Numbered from the stretch's first letter, positions 1-9,909 are shown. The stretch: DNA of 64,000 bases from an uncultured Pseudobutyrivibrio sp. (GCA_900546435.1 URCQ01000010.1:13259-77258), one strand, 5' to 3'. The notes: a model not told the origin generated them from the letters alone. A program made the numbers and translations.

Positions 1-490
1 GTGTTGTCACCAAAATCACCTCAGGACTGGCCAGTACAAACTCCAACACACTATCCGCAACGCCTGCACCTGTATCAATAATCAACACATCGCATAAATC
101 ATTTAAAAGGGACAGACTATGCACCAAATAGCTAATCTGTTCTTTTGACAGATTATTTAATCCTACAATTCCTGATCCTCCGGAAATAAAACCAATATCC
201 ATTGGTCCGGTTGTAATAATCTCTCGTATGCTCTTACCACCAAAAATCAAGTCACTTAAATTGTATTTTGGAACGGTTCCAAACATTACTTCTACATTTG
301 CAAGTCCAAAATCTGCATCTAAAATAATGACACGCTGACCCATTTTGCGAAACATAATCGCTAAATTGACTGCCATATTAGACTTGCCCACGCCACCTTT
401 TCCGCTGGTAATGGTGATCACACGGGCGTTTCCAATATTATTTTGATTTTTCTGTTTGATCACATTTCTTAATTGCTCGGCCTGATCCAT
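1..490 (-). CDS. flhG: FlhG/YlxH MinD-like ATPase (partial, 3' end outside window)
   Basis: This is the N-terminal part of a ParA/MinD-family ATPase that works with FlhF to set flagellar number and position at the membrane. The reverse-strand translation starts MDQAEQLRNVIKQK and soon shows the deviant Walker A motif KGGVGKS, then a switch-like VIILDADFGLANVEVMFG and a LIIDTGAG Walker B. Only about 163 codons are in the window and the gene continues past the left edge. It starts directly after the flhF stop with no gap, so it is translationally coupled to flhF at the end of the visible fla/che operon. The flhF partner makes FlhG much more likely than a septum-site MinD. Confidence 0.93.
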   Translation of the reverse strand, partial: MDQAEQLRNVIKQKNQNNIGNARVITITSGKGGVGKSNMAVNLAIMFRKMGQRVIILDADFGLANVEVMFGTVPKYNLSDLIFGGKSIREIITTGPMDIGFISGGSGIVGLNNLSKEQISYLVHSLSLLNDLCDVLIIDTGAGVADSVLEFVLASPEVILVTT

Positions 491-1807
491 CTATCTGCCT
501 CCCAACAATTGTTTTACCAGTTTTTGCGTATCCACAACTTCTATATCATCTGGCACATTCTGGCCAGTGGTCACATAAGAAAGCTGTGCACCGGTATGTA
601 ACTTGATATTTAATATATTACCATATGTACTGGTTTCATCCAACTTTGTAAAAATAAGATGGAATTCGCAAAATTCATTATAAATATCTGTGATTTCGAT
701 TAAGTCTTTATATTTTGTTGTCGCACTGAGAACCAGATAAATCTGTCTCTCATATTGTGCTGGCAAATTCTCTAATAAACGCTTCATGTCCTCGCGCTGA
801 CCATCATTTTTATGGGAAAATCCTGCTGTATCTACTAATACAAGGTCATAATCCAAAAACTTTTCCATCTCTTTTCCAATGTCTTCCGGTGTATAAATAA
901 TGGACAGAGGTGTATCCAAAATATTGGCATATGTACGCAGCTGTTCTGCGGCTGCGATTCGATAAGTATCTGCTGTAAGCAGCGCTACCTTCTTTTCCTG
1001 CTCTACTTTAAAACGCGATGCTATCTTCGCAATTGTCGTTGTTTTCCCTACTCCTGTCGGGCCAATAAAAAATACGACTTTCGGTTTCTTTTTTGAAAGT
1101 GAAATTACTTCCGGCTGACCAAGTTTTAAGATCATTTTCTGATAAACATTAGAGATCAGATAATCCAATCCATTGGTACTATGTGAAACACGATCTAATT
1201 CATCCATAAACTGATTGATATAGACTTCATCCACTTCATTGTCTAGTAATACTTTATATAAGATTTTAAAAAACTGATGGCTTTGTTCATCACGCTCTTG
1301 TGGAATCTCCTCCACAAAATCCATAGATTGTAATGGACGGAATTCCGGTTCTTTCACCATCTGTGCAGCCTGTGATTCCTTTAATGGTGCAATCGGCTTA
1401 TGACCGTTTTTTTCCATAACTTCATTTACTGCAGCAAATGCTTCTTTTAATGCCTGTGACTCTGCATGTAATTCCTGTGATGCCGCCGCAGTATTTTTTA
1501 CAGGCGATACCGCCACTGGTTCTACATCTTTTGTCAAATCACGTAACGAAATTTCTTCATCTGCCACTGCATTAAAACCACTGGTATTACTTTCTTTCTG
1601 TGGCTGTGGAATGCTAAAAGGTCCTTGCGGCATCACATCATCCTCAAGTGCCGCTGTCACTTCATACATACTGCCCTTAAAAATACCAAAAATACCTTTC
1701 TGACGTACTTCTTTTACATTCATGATAACGACAGAGGAGCCCATTTCTTCTTTCGCCAATGCGATTGCTTCTTCTTTTGTTTTTCCCTGAAATTTTTTTA
1801 TGGTCAT
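491..1807 (-). CDS. flhF: Flagellar biosynthesis SRP-family GTPase FlhF
   Basis: FlhF is an SRP-type GTPase that targets flagellar assembly to the cell pole or membrane. The protein has 438 residues. A basic N-terminal segment (MTIKKFQGKTKEEAI) leads into a low-complexity B domain up to about residue 170. The NG domain follows, with the P-loop GPTGVGKTTT near residue 250, a DTAGFSHK G3-type motif and FTKLDETSTYG (TKLD specificity motif) near the C-terminus. This length and architecture are normal for Firmicute FlhF. The start codon is two bases beyond the flhA stop, with an AGGA Shine-Dalgarno (SD) inside the flhA end, so the genes are coupled. FlhG follows directly. Confidence 0.97.
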   Translation of the reverse strand: MTIKKFQGKTKEEAIALAKEEMGSSVVIMNVKEVRQKGIFGIFKGSMYEVTAALEDDVMPQGPFSIPQPQKESNTSGFNAVADEEISLRDLTKDVEPVAVSPVKNTAAASQELHAESQALKEAFAAVNEVMEKNGHKPIAPLKESQAAQMVKEPEFRPLQSMDFVEEIPQERDEQSHQFFKILYKVLLDNEVDEVYINQFMDELDRVSHSTNGLDYLISNVYQKMILKLGQPEVISLSKKKPKVVFFIGPTGVGKTTTIAKIASRFKVEQEKKVALLTADTYRIAAAEQLRTYANILDTPLSIIYTPEDIGKEMEKFLDYDLVLVDTAGFSHKNDGQREDMKRLLENLPAQYERQIYLVLSATTKYKDLIEITDIYNEFCEFHLIFTKLDETSTYGNILNIKLHTGAQLSYVTTGQNVPDDIEVVDTQKLVKQLLGGR

Positions 1808-1808
1808 T

Positions 1809-3857
1809 TTATCCTGTCACCATCCCTACTGATTGTAATTCTACATCGGAATCAATCTCATTATAAGATACCACAATAAGATCTTTCACATAGTCTTCTG
1901 TCATTTTCTTAAAGTACATACGCACAATCGGCGATGTTACAACAATTGGCGTTTTACCACTTTCTTCAAATTTGGCAATCTCTGTCTGTAAAGACTCCAT
2001 GATTGCGCGTATACGCTCTGGATCCAGTGTTAAATAGGCTCCTTGCTCCGTCTGTTTGATGGATGCCATAATGTCCTGTTCAACCTTCGGATCCAAAGTA
2101 ATGCAGCTGGTCACTTCATTTGGAACAAAATAGTGGCTGGATATCGCGCGCTTCAACCCTTGTCTTACATATTCTGTCAGTACATCCGTATCACGCGTCG
2201 TAGTCGCATGATCTGCAAGTGTCTCAAAAATGGAAAGCAAATCTCGAATAGAAACGCCTTCCTTTAAAAGATTCTGCAATACTTTCTGGATTTCTCCAAG
2301 TCCTAATAATTTTGGTGTCAGTTCCTCTACCAGAGCAGGATTTGTCTCTTTTAAGTTATTTACCAGATTCTGTACATCCTGTCTGCTCAGAAGTTCAGCA
2401 ATATGGCGACGGATAACCTCCGTCAGATGTGTTGCAATGATGGATGGTGGGTCTACCACTGTATACCCTAAACTCTCTGCACGTTCTCGCTGTCCATCCG
2501 TAATCCAGATAGCCGGCAGATGGAATGATGGCTCGAACGTAGGAATTCCATTGATTTCTTCCTCTGTATAGCCTGGGTTCATTGCCATATAGTGGTCAAA
2601 CAAAATCTCACCTTCTGCCACCTGAATCCCCTTGATTTTGATAATATACTGATTTGGATTCAACTGTATATTATCACGCAGACGAATAATCGGTACTACC
2701 GTACCAAGTTCCAAGGCAATCTGTCGGCGAATCATAACAACACGATCCAACAAATCGCCGCCTTGATTAACATCTGCAAGAGGAATAATGCCATATCCAA
2801 ATTCCAATTCAATCGGGTCTACCTGCAGCAATGAAACCACATTCTCCGGACGGCGGATTTCTTCTGCCTCAGATTCCTCCGCTGCCACCTCTTCTTCAAT
2901 ACTCTCCTCTCCGATACTCTTAGACATAGAATATCCGGAAACCAGAAAGGCCGCACCAAAGGCGCCAAATAATATGGTATTCAACGGTGTTACAACACCC
3001 AAGAAAATCATGGATGTACCAACAATATAGAGTACTTTTGGTATACCAAACAACTGTTTTACCAAAACGCCACTAAAATCAGCTTCCTTCGAGCCCTTCG
3101 TTACCAAAATACCTGTTGCCAACGAAATCAGAAGCGATGGAATCTGTGAACAAAGTCCATCACCAATGGTAAGAAGTCCATACTGTTGGATTGCATCTGA
3201 AAATGTCAATCCACTACGCATAACGCCCATAACGGTTCCACCAATCAGATTGATGAAGGTGATCAAAAGACCGGCTGTTGCATCTCCTTTTACGTACTTT
3301 GTCGCACCATCCATAGAACCGAAAAAGCTAGACTCATCCTGCAATTTCTGTCTTCTTTCCCGTGCATCTTTTTCTGTAATTGCTCCGGTATTCAAATCAG
3401 CATCAATCGCCATCTGTTTTCCGGGCATAGCATCAAGCGTAAAACGTGCTGAGACTTCAGCAACACGCTCAGAACCTTTGTTGATGACCATAAACTGCAC
3501 AATAATCAATACGATAAAAATAATAGCACCAATGACAAGGTCACCACCACCCACGAATTGACCAAACGTTTCTACAACATTTCCCGGTGAACCAGTACTT
3601 AAAATCAAACGTGTCGAAGATACGTTGAGAGAAATACGAAATATCGTCGTAAACAAAAGCAGCGTCGGGAAAAATGACATATCAAGCACTTCACGCACAA
3701 ACAAAACATTCATCAGCACAATCAATGCAATCGAAATGTTTAGTGCCAACATAACATCCAATAAAATAGAAGGAATCGGAACAATAAAGAATATAATTGC
3801 CGCTAACAGATAAGCCGCAACACCGACGTCAGTTTTTTTTACTCCGGATAAATTCAT
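1809..3857 (-). CDS. flhA: Flagellar type III export gate protein FlhA
   Basis: FlhA is the large export-gate subunit of the flagellar type III secretion apparatus. The N-terminal half is membrane-embedded (about eight hydrophobic segments up to residue 330) and contains the conserved FHIPEP-family loop (SARFTLDAMPGKQMAIDAD). The C-terminal cytoplasmic half forms the substrate and chaperone docking ring. At 682 residues it is a full-length member. Its start is preceded by an AAAGGAGGAAGC SD. It sits between flhB and flhF in the usual Firmicute order, 45 bases after flhB. Confidence 0.98.
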   Translation of the reverse strand: MNLSGVKKTDVGVAAYLLAAIIFFIVPIPSILLDVMLALNISIALIVLMNVLFVREVLDMSFFPTLLLFTTIFRISLNVSSTRLILSTGSPGNVVETFGQFVGGGDLVIGAIIFIVLIIVQFMVINKGSERVAEVSARFTLDAMPGKQMAIDADLNTGAITEKDARERRQKLQDESSFFGSMDGATKYVKGDATAGLLITFINLIGGTVMGVMRSGLTFSDAIQQYGLLTIGDGLCSQIPSLLISLATGILVTKGSKEADFSGVLVKQLFGIPKVLYIVGTSMIFLGVVTPLNTILFGAFGAAFLVSGYSMSKSIGEESIEEEVAAEESEAEEIRRPENVVSLLQVDPIELEFGYGIIPLADVNQGGDLLDRVVMIRRQIALELGTVVPIIRLRDNIQLNPNQYIIKIKGIQVAEGEILFDHYMAMNPGYTEEEINGIPTFEPSFHLPAIWITDGQRERAESLGYTVVDPPSIIATHLTEVIRRHIAELLSRQDVQNLVNNLKETNPALVEELTPKLLGLGEIQKVLQNLLKEGVSIRDLLSIFETLADHATTTRDTDVLTEYVRQGLKRAISSHYFVPNEVTSCITLDPKVEQDIMASIKQTEQGAYLTLDPERIRAIMESLQTEIAKFEESGKTPIVVTSPIVRMYFKKMTEDYVKDLIVVSYNEIDSDVELQSVGMVTG

Positions 3858-3902
3858 TCCGCTTCCTCCTTTCTGTAGTACTTTTCTTTCATCTTAAACT
3901 AT

Positions 3903-5024
3903 TTATCTTTTACTGTAAACAACTGCAAGAATCTCCGCGACCGCCTGATATAACTCCGGTGGAATCTGTTCCCCCACTTCAACTGTGGCATATAGTGCTC
4001 TGGCAAGTGGTTTGTTTTCTATGATTTCAACGCCATTCTCTTTTGCTGTCTCACGAATTTTCTGTGCAAGATAATCTTCACCTTTTGCTAATACAGTCGG
4101 TGCATTTTCCACTTCCGCATCATAACGGATTGCCACAGCAATATGCGTCGGGTTCGTAATAATGACATCCGCTTTTGGCACATCCTGCATCATCCGGCGC
4201 TGTGATGCCTCTCGCATACGCTGTCTCTGCTGCCCTTTGATCTGTGGATCTCCCTCTGTATTCTTATATTCGTCTTTCACTTCCTGTTTTGTCATTTTCA
4301 TGTCTTCGTTAAAGCGAATACGCTGGTAAATATAATCAGCAAGCCCGACAATCAAATAACACAAACTAATGCGAAGTCCTGTATCAATGATAATTTCACC
4401 AATCAATGAAATAGCTTGATTTAACGGGATTTCATATAGAATAAACAGATTATTTGCCTGATCCCGAACACAGGTGTATGCTACATAAAATATTAAAACG
4501 ATCTTTAAGATCGACACAAACAAATTAAATAGCGAATCCTTTGAAAAAATCCGCTTAAATCCATTCACCGGATTGAACTTATCCAGTTTGGGTTGTAATG
4601 GTTTTGTCGACACCTGCCATCCCACCTGAACAATACTAATGACGATAGCTACGACAAAACCAGCAATCAAAAAAGGTGCTGCCAAACGCAACAACTGCAA
4701 ATACCCCTGTGTCAATACACCCTCTGCAGACTGCACTGTCATACCATCCCGCTGCGTGCTGATAATATCCGGAATCATTGTATAAAACAGATGAAAGACA
4801 CCAATAAAACCATTTCCTACATACGAAACAAAAATGCGCAGTGACATAAACAAAGCAATCAGCATTGCCGCAGAATTCAATTCCTGACTTTTGGCAACCT
4901 TTCCTTCTTCACGCGCATCTTTTAATTTTTTCGAAGTCGCAGGTTCTGTCTTTTCTCCACCAGGTCCATCTTTTGCGAACCACTGTAAATCATAAGACAG
5001 CACTAACATTTTTTCTTCCATCAC
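3903..5024 (-). CDS. flhB: Flagellar export switch protein FlhB
   Basis: FlhB controls the export apparatus switch from hook-type to filament-type substrates. It has four transmembrane segments between about residues 45 and 215 and a cytoplasmic C-terminal domain. The autocleavage motif NPTH is present in ADVIITNPTHIAVAIRYD, so normal self-cleavage is expected. The coding frame opens GTG-ATG, and a further ATG (MLVLSYDLQWFAK) is possible. An AAGGA SD overlapping the fliR end supports the upstream GTG/ATG pair. The 373-residue length is typical. Its neighbours fliR and flhA match the export-gate gene order. Confidence 0.97.
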   Translation of the reverse strand: MMEEKMLVLSYDLQWFAKDGPGGEKTEPATSKKLKDAREEGKVAKSQELNSAAMLIALFMSLRIFVSYVGNGFIGVFHLFYTMIPDIISTQRDGMTVQSAEGVLTQGYLQLLRLAAPFLIAGFVVAIVISIVQVGWQVSTKPLQPKLDKFNPVNGFKRIFSKDSLFNLFVSILKIVLIFYVAYTCVRDQANNLFILYEIPLNQAISLIGEIIIDTGLRISLCYLIVGLADYIYQRIRFNEDMKMTKQEVKDEYKNTEGDPQIKGQQRQRMREASQRRMMQDVPKADVIITNPTHIAVAIRYDAEVENAPTVLAKGEDYLAQKIRETAKENGVEIIENKPLARALYATVEVGEQIPPELYQAVAEILAVVYSKR

Positions 5025-5025
5025 G

Positions 5026-5805
5026 TTAATACATTCCTTCTATAAACGACACCGTCATGATTTTTATCTCTTTAAAAATAAAGTTGGCAATCTCTGGCAA
5101 TAAGAATGTCGTAAGGAACAACACCGCCAATCCTACCAATAATTTTAATTGCACACCAACGGCAAACATGTTCATCTGTGGTGCAACCTTTGCCATAATA
5201 CCCAAAATGCAATTCAAAATCATCATGCAGGCAAAAACCGGCAGCACAATACGAAATGCGATCACAAACAAATCGGTACAATACTGTATCATGGATGTCA
5301 ACAACGAATCCATCTGAAACTGTGCTCCTCCAAGAGGAAATAAACGAAAAGAATCCACCAGTGCGCGCAAAATATATTGATGCATATTGGAGACAATTAA
5401 GAGCAACAGCACAAAATAACTGTATAAATTACCAGTAATACTCACCTGGCTTCCTGTGGATGGGTCAAATACCATGGCCATGGACAACCCAATATCCATA
5501 TCAATAATGGTTCCCGCATATAAAATAATGGAATTACAAATATATGCCGCAAATCCAATCAGCAATCCTGTAATTCCCTCTTTTAGAACTAATACGGCAT
5601 AGCCAATCTCTGATGTGTATGCGGTATGTTCCATCGGGACTGCAAAAAAAACAAGAATTGCTACAAATGCAGACAATCCAACTTTAACTCTCCCCGGAAC
5701 TTCCTTGGCTCCGAAAAAAGGAGCCACAAATACAAAGCAGGAAATTCTTACCAGTATCAGCAAAAAATATTCAAATGTACTTATATCAAATGTGTATTGT
5801 AACAT
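5026..5805 (-). CDS. fliR: Flagellar export gate protein FliR
   Basis: FliR is part of the FliPQR export channel core at the base of the flagellum. The protein has 259 residues and is almost entirely hydrophobic, with about six membrane segments. It contains the family-typical GAKEVPGRVKVGLS segment early on and a DIGLSMAMVFDPSTGSQVSITG stretch in the middle. Its stop lies one base from the flhB reading frame and its start lies seven bases after fliQ, so translation is probably coupled. Nothing unusual was seen. Confidence 0.96.
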   Translation of the reverse strand: MLQYTFDISTFEYFLLILVRISCFVFVAPFFGAKEVPGRVKVGLSAFVAILVFFAVPMEHTAYTSEIGYAVLVLKEGITGLLIGFAAYICNSIILYAGTIIDMDIGLSMAMVFDPSTGSQVSITGNLYSYFVLLLLIVSNMHQYILRALVDSFRLFPLGGAQFQMDSLLTSMIQYCTDLFVIAFRIVLPVFACMMILNCILGIMAKVAPQMNMFAVGVQLKLLVGLAVLFLTTFLLPEIANFIFKEIKIMTVSFIEGMY

Positions 5806-5812
5806 ATCTAAA

Positions 5813-6097
5813 CTAGCCTAAATATATGCTGAAATTTGTCCATAATTCTGTCATGTAATCTGTCATGGTCGTAAGTATGAATGCACCAAAAATCAGCATC
5901 CCCAAAAATACTGCTACAATCTTTGGAACAAACGTCAATGTCTGTTCCTGAATAGATGTAACCGTTTGAAAAATACTGACAATCAATCCCACAACAAGTG
6001 ACACCAGAAGAAGTGGTGCCGAACATATAATGATATTATAAATAGCATCTCTGACAATATCTAAGACCTGTCCCTGTGTCACGAATATCACACTCAC
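5813..6097 (-). CDS. fliQ: Flagellar export gate protein FliQ
   Basis: FliQ is a small two-helix membrane protein of the FliPQR export channel. The 94-residue frame starts at a GTG and carries TQGQVLDIVRDAIYN, followed by two long hydrophobic helices, the usual FliQ pattern. Family members are usually about 89 residues. A second GTG six codons in (VTQGQVL) would give that length, and no strong SD decides between them. The gene lies 11 bases after fliP. Confidence 0.94.
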   Translation of the reverse strand: MSVIFVTQGQVLDIVRDAIYNIIICSAPLLLVSLVVGLIVSIFQTVTSIQEQTLTFVPKIVAVFLGMLIFGAFILTTMTDYMTELWTNFSIYLG

Positions 6098-6108
6098 TTT
6101 CTATTTCA

Positions 6109-6936
6109 TCAATAAAAGGTTTTAACCAAACCACCAATCACCAGATTCCATCCATCTGCCAATACAAACAACAAAATCTTAAATGGAAGTGAAATGGTTG
6201 TCGGTGGGAGCATCATCATCCCCATTGACATCAATACAGAAGATACCACCATATCTATGACGATGAAAGGAATATAAATGACAACACCAATAATGAAAGC
6301 TGTACGCAGCTCACTCAAGATAAAACTTGGAACCAATACAACAAATGGAACGTCATCATAATCTTTATAGGTAACATCGGCAATCTCACAGAACAAATCT
6401 AAATCTTTTTCCTGCGTCTGCCCATACATAAAATTGCGAATCGGCTCTTCTGCACGCTGCAGTGCTTCCTGCTGCGTGATCTCTCCCTGATCTAGCGGCG
6501 TAATGGCTTTTTCGTTAATCTGCGTAAATGTCGGCCACATAATAAAAAATGTCAAAAACAGCGCAAGTCCAATCAATACCTGATTCGGTGGTGCCGTCTG
6601 CGTTCCAATCGCAGATCGTACAAAATGAAGCACAATAATGATTCTGGTAAACGATGTCAGCATAATCAAAATCGATGGTGCTAACGCTAAAATCGTAATT
6701 ACAAGAAGAATTCGCACATTTGCAGATAGTGTGCCGGAGTCCGAATCCAATGTCAGGGAAACTCCTCCTTTTCCTGTAACCCAATCACTTGCATTTGGTG
6801 CATTATCTGTTGCACCATATGAAGCTGCATATGCTGTATCTCCACTCATATACCAAATGCCAATGCATATAGCAAACGTAGCTAAAATCAAGCTAAAGAT
6901 ACAATATCCTTTTTTTAATTTGTTTCTCATTTTCAT
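6109..6936 (-). CDS. fliP: Flagellar export gate protein FliP
   Basis: FliP is the main pore-forming subunit of the flagellar export gate. It has 275 residues with an N-terminal signal-like hydrophobic stretch (residues 10-30, ending before SGDTAYAAS), as in other FliP proteins, then four membrane segments. Family motifs visible are SFTRIIIVLHFVRSAIGTQTAPPNQVLIGLALFLTFF and the C-terminal FKILLFVLADGWNLV region. It starts two bases past the fliO stop in the fliO-P-Q-R order. Confidence 0.97.
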   Translation of the reverse strand: MKMRNKLKKGYCIFSLILATFAICIGIWYMSGDTAYAASYGATDNAPNASDWVTGKGGVSLTLDSDSGTLSANVRILLVITILALAPSILIMLTSFTRIIIVLHFVRSAIGTQTAPPNQVLIGLALFLTFFIMWPTFTQINEKAITPLDQGEITQQEALQRAEEPIRNFMYGQTQEKDLDLFCEIADVTYKDYDDVPFVVLVPSFILSELRTAFIIGVVIYIPFIVIDMVVSSVLMSMGMMMLPPTTISLPFKILLFVLADGWNLVIGGLVKTFY

Positions 6937-6938
6937 GT

Positions 6939-7313
6939 CTATTTCTTCGGTAAATAATCTTTAAACTTTTGTAATGCATCCGCAAAATCACCTTTTGCTG
7001 TAGGAATTATTGTTGCATCGGATGGCAGTTCTTTTAACTGTTCCGCTGACAATTCTCCCAACACTGTGATTTCATCTTTACCAATGGCAATTACATAATA
7101 CGTATCTTTTCCAGCCTGAATCAATTGAACGTATTTATTGGTGGTTAACTTAAGCGTTTCTACAACCGCCAGGTTTTTATTGATGCTCTGGCTCTTCTGA
7201 TATCCCGCAATCCAACGAGTCACATAATAAGTAAGTGCCAGAACAAACACAAAACAAAACAATACTACGATCAATTGAAAAAGGTTTTCACCTGTAGATG
7301 ATAATAAAATCAT
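6939..7313 (-). CDS. fliO: Flagellar biosynthesis protein FliO
   Basis: FliO is a bitopic membrane protein that helps FliP assemble. It has 124 residues: one hydrophobic helix near residues 12-32 (LIVVLFCFVFVLALTYYV), then the FliO/FliZ-type cytoplasmic part (TLKLTTNKYVQLIQAGKDTYYVIAIGKDEITVLGEL). Primary sequence is weakly conserved in this family, so the position between cheY and fliP adds important support. It starts two bases after the cheY stop. Confidence 0.9.
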   Translation of the reverse strand: MILLSSTGENLFQLIVVLFCFVFVLALTYYVTRWIAGYQKSQSINKNLAVVETLKLTTNKYVQLIQAGKDTYYVIAIGKDEITVLGELSAEQLKELPSDATIIPTAKGDFADALQKFKDYLPKK

Positions 7314-7315
7314 TC

Positions 7316-7678
7316 TTATCCAATAACCTTCTTTACTGCTTCAAGAACACGTTCTGCCTGGAATGGCTTTACAATAAAGTCCTTTGCTCCAGACTGAATT
7401 GCTTCAATAACCATTGCCTGCTGACCCATTGCTGAGCACATAATAACGCAGGCATTTGGGTCTTTTGCACGGATTTCCTTTAAAGATTCAATACCATCCA
7501 TCTCTGGCATTGTGATATCCATAAGAACTAAGTCCGGTTTTAATTCCATATATTTGTCTACAGCTATTTGTCCATTCTCTGCTTCGCCAACAACATTATA
7601 ACCATTCTTGGTCAAAATATCCTTTATCATCATTCGCATGAATGCTGCATCATCACTAATTAAAATATTCTTTGCCAT
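7316..7678 (-). CDS. cheY: Chemotaxis response regulator CheY
   Basis: CheY is the diffusible single-domain receiver that, when phosphorylated by CheA, binds the flagellar switch. It has 120 residues with the acidic pair D9/D10, phospho-acceptor D54 in LVLMDITMPEMDG, a Ser in place of the more usual Thr in VIMCSAMGQ, and the conserved Lys in FIVKPF. No output domain is present. Its place between fliY and fliO is the conserved Firmicute position. FliY next door carries CheC-type phosphatase motifs that would dephosphorylate it. Confidence 0.97.
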   Translation of the reverse strand: MAKNILISDDAAFMRMMIKDILTKNGYNVVGEAENGQIAVDKYMELKPDLVLMDITMPEMDGIESLKEIRAKDPNACVIMCSAMGQQAMVIEAIQSGAKDFIVKPFQAERVLEAVKKVIG

Positions 7679-7699
7679 CGTTCAATCTCCTTTTTTCTG

Positions 7700-8893
7700 T
7701 TATTTCATAATTTCGGTAATTCGGATACCAAATGACTCTTCAATGACCACTACTTCACCTTTTGCGACATATTTGCCGTTGACCAAAACATCAATCGGTT
7801 CTCCTGCAATCTTATTTAATTCGATAATCGTTCCTGGTGCAAAATCCAAAATTTCCTGAATAGACTTATGTGTTCTCCCCAACTCGACTGTCACTTCCAG
7901 CGGAACGTCCATAATCAAATCTATGTTTTCCGGCTGATATGGTGCCTGATAGCTGCCAGAAAAAGGTTGGAATTGTGCAGGTTGAACATTCACCTGCTGT
8001 TGTTGTGGATATGGTTGCTGCATATATGGCTGTTGCATATATGGTTGCCCGCCAGGCATCCCCATATCCGGTATTGGTTGCGGCGGTGGGGTCTGCATCT
8101 GTGGTTGTGGCGTAACCTGTGGTTCCGGTTGCGCCTGCATTTGTGGTTGTTCTGCTAGCTGTGGTTCCGGATGTATCAGATCATCTTCCACCGTAGATGC
8201 TGTATCACTCTCCATATTTGACACAATACTGCGGCACATGTCTTTGGCTAAGGATACCGGATACAACTGCATAATCTCACTATCCACCAAATCACCAATC
8301 AACATTTTAAAGGTAATCTTAACGAATCTTCCCTCCAGAAAATCTTCGATTTCTCCTCCATCGGTTGTATCCTGCAGATCCATCAAGGTTGAGGATGGTG
8401 GGCTGATATCAATCATGGTATTTAGCATGGATGACATTGATGTTGCAGCAGATCCCATCATCTGGTTCATTGCTTCACTGATTGCACTCAGATGCAGCTC
8501 TGTAATCTCACCATCTGTGTTTGAGCCATCGCCTCCCATCATCAAATCTGTAATGATTTTTACGTCATTTTCCCGCAAGACTAAGATATTGCTTCCATCT
8601 AATCCTTTGGTATAAGCGATTCGTACCAAAACACATGGTTTTTCATATTTATCTACAATCTCATCCCACCTTCCCATGGAAACAACGGGCGTTGAAATTT
8701 CGACTTTTTTATTTACTAAGGAAAACAGTGTTGTCGCTGCCGTTCCCATGCTGATATTGGCAATTTCACCAATAGTATCAACTTCATCCGGTGTGAGTTC
8801 TTCATCAGATACAGCACCACTGGTATCTGTGTCTGGAGTCCCGCCACTCAGAAGTGCGTTGATCTCTTCCTGGGATAATACGCCGTCACTCAT
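7700..8893 (-). CDS. fliY: Flagellar switch protein and CheY-P phosphatase FliY
   Basis: FliY is the Gram-positive C-ring protein that combines a FliN domain with CheC-like phosphatase activity. The 397 residues show an N-terminal CheY-binding motif (LSQEEINALLSGG). Two CheC-type helices follow (EIANISMGTAATTL and ISEAMNQMMGSAATSM), each with the Glu-Asn active pair. Then comes a Gln/Pro-rich linker at about residues 225-310. The C-terminal SpoA/FliN domain (VPLEVTVELGRTHKSIQEILDF) completes the protein. The start follows fliM directly. Both phosphatase centres look intact. Confidence 0.97.
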   Translation of the reverse strand: MSDGVLSQEEINALLSGGTPDTDTSGAVSDEELTPDEVDTIGEIANISMGTAATTLFSLVNKKVEISTPVVSMGRWDEIVDKYEKPCVLVRIAYTKGLDGSNILVLRENDVKIITDLMMGGDGSNTDGEITELHLSAISEAMNQMMGSAATSMSSMLNTMIDISPPSSTLMDLQDTTDGGEIEDFLEGRFVKITFKMLIGDLVDSEIMQLYPVSLAKDMCRSIVSNMESDTASTVEDDLIHPEPQLAEQPQMQAQPEPQVTPQPQMQTPPPQPIPDMGMPGGQPYMQQPYMQQPYPQQQQVNVQPAQFQPFSGSYQAPYQPENIDLIMDVPLEVTVELGRTHKSIQEILDFAPGTIIELNKIAGEPIDVLVNGKYVAKGEVVVIEESFGIRITEIMK

Positions 8894-9877
8894 TTATTCC
8901 TGCTCCTCTCTTATGACTGATGTAATTCGAACCGCATAATCTTCTCCGGTTGATCCGGGAAGTGCGGTAAATTTTTTGATATCGCCAACATATACGTCTA
9001 ATTCCTGATTTACTTTTGTATCCAGACGTATAATATCTCCCGGCTGAAGTCCCGAGAAATCATTGACGGAAATAATACTCTTTCCAAGAATTGCCTTTAC
9101 CGGAACAATCGCTTTTGAAATCAACGATTCAATGGCATCCGCATATTCCATACCGGCTCGTTCCTGCATATTGGAATACCAGAATTTGGTGTTTAACTTG
9201 TCCATCACCGGTTCTAGCGTAATATATGGCAAACAGATATTCATAAAACCTTCCACATCGCCAATCTTGATACTGATGGTTACGATTGCAATCATTTCTG
9301 AAGGTGAAATAATCTGGGCGAATTGGGAATTGGTCTCAATTCTTTCCAAACGTGGATGTACATCCACAACGTTGGCCCATGGTTCACGCAACAGCTGCAC
9401 ACAAGCACTCATGATGCGCTCAATAATCAAAAGCTCGATTTCTGAATAGTCCCGAACTTTGTCAAGAGGCTCTCCCTCACCTCCAAGCATGCGGTCAACA
9501 ATCGCATAGCCAAGTTTTGATGCCATCTCTACGATAATATTACCCTCTAGCGGGTCAAAATTAACGATTCCTAAAAGCACCGGATTAGAAAGGGAATTTG
9601 AAAATTCCATATAGGTGACTGCCTCTGAATTCATCACTTCTACCTGGATGTTTTTGCGCAGATAAACCGGAAGGTTCGTCGACAAAAGTCTGCCATAATG
9701 CTCAAATATAATCTCAAGGGTTCGTAAATGTTCTTTGGAAAACTTGGATGGTCTGGAGAAGTCATAATTCTTGACTTGCTTCTCACTGCTCGCCTTCATC
9801 TCTTCAGCATCTACTTCACCACTGCTCAGCGCCTGTAATAAATTGTCTATTTCATTTTGGGAAAGTATATCGCTCAA
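8894..9877 (-). CDS. fliM: Flagellar motor switch protein FliM
   Basis: FliM is the central C-ring switch subunit that binds phospho-CheY. It has 327 residues. The N-terminal CheY-binding peptide (ILSQNEIDNLLQAL) is followed by the CheC-like middle domain (YDFSRPSKFSKEHLRTLEIIFEHYGRL) and a C-terminal SpoA domain (IISVNDFSGLQPGDIIRLDTKVNQELDVYVG). It abuts fliY with no spacer. Both proteins share near-identical N-terminal CheY-binding peptides, which is normal for FliM/FliY pairs. Confidence 0.97.
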   Translation of the reverse strand: MSDILSQNEIDNLLQALSSGEVDAEEMKASSEKQVKNYDFSRPSKFSKEHLRTLEIIFEHYGRLLSTNLPVYLRKNIQVEVMNSEAVTYMEFSNSLSNPVLLGIVNFDPLEGNIIVEMASKLGYAIVDRMLGGEGEPLDKVRDYSEIELLIIERIMSACVQLLREPWANVVDVHPRLERIETNSQFAQIISPSEMIAIVTISIKIGDVEGFMNICLPYITLEPVMDKLNTKFWYSNMQERAGMEYADAIESLISKAIVPVKAILGKSIISVNDFSGLQPGDIIRLDTKVNQELDVYVGDIKKFTALPGSTGEDYAVRITSVIREEQE

Positions 9878-9909
9878 GTTCTCTCACCACCCACTGCAAA
9901 TTTCTCCTT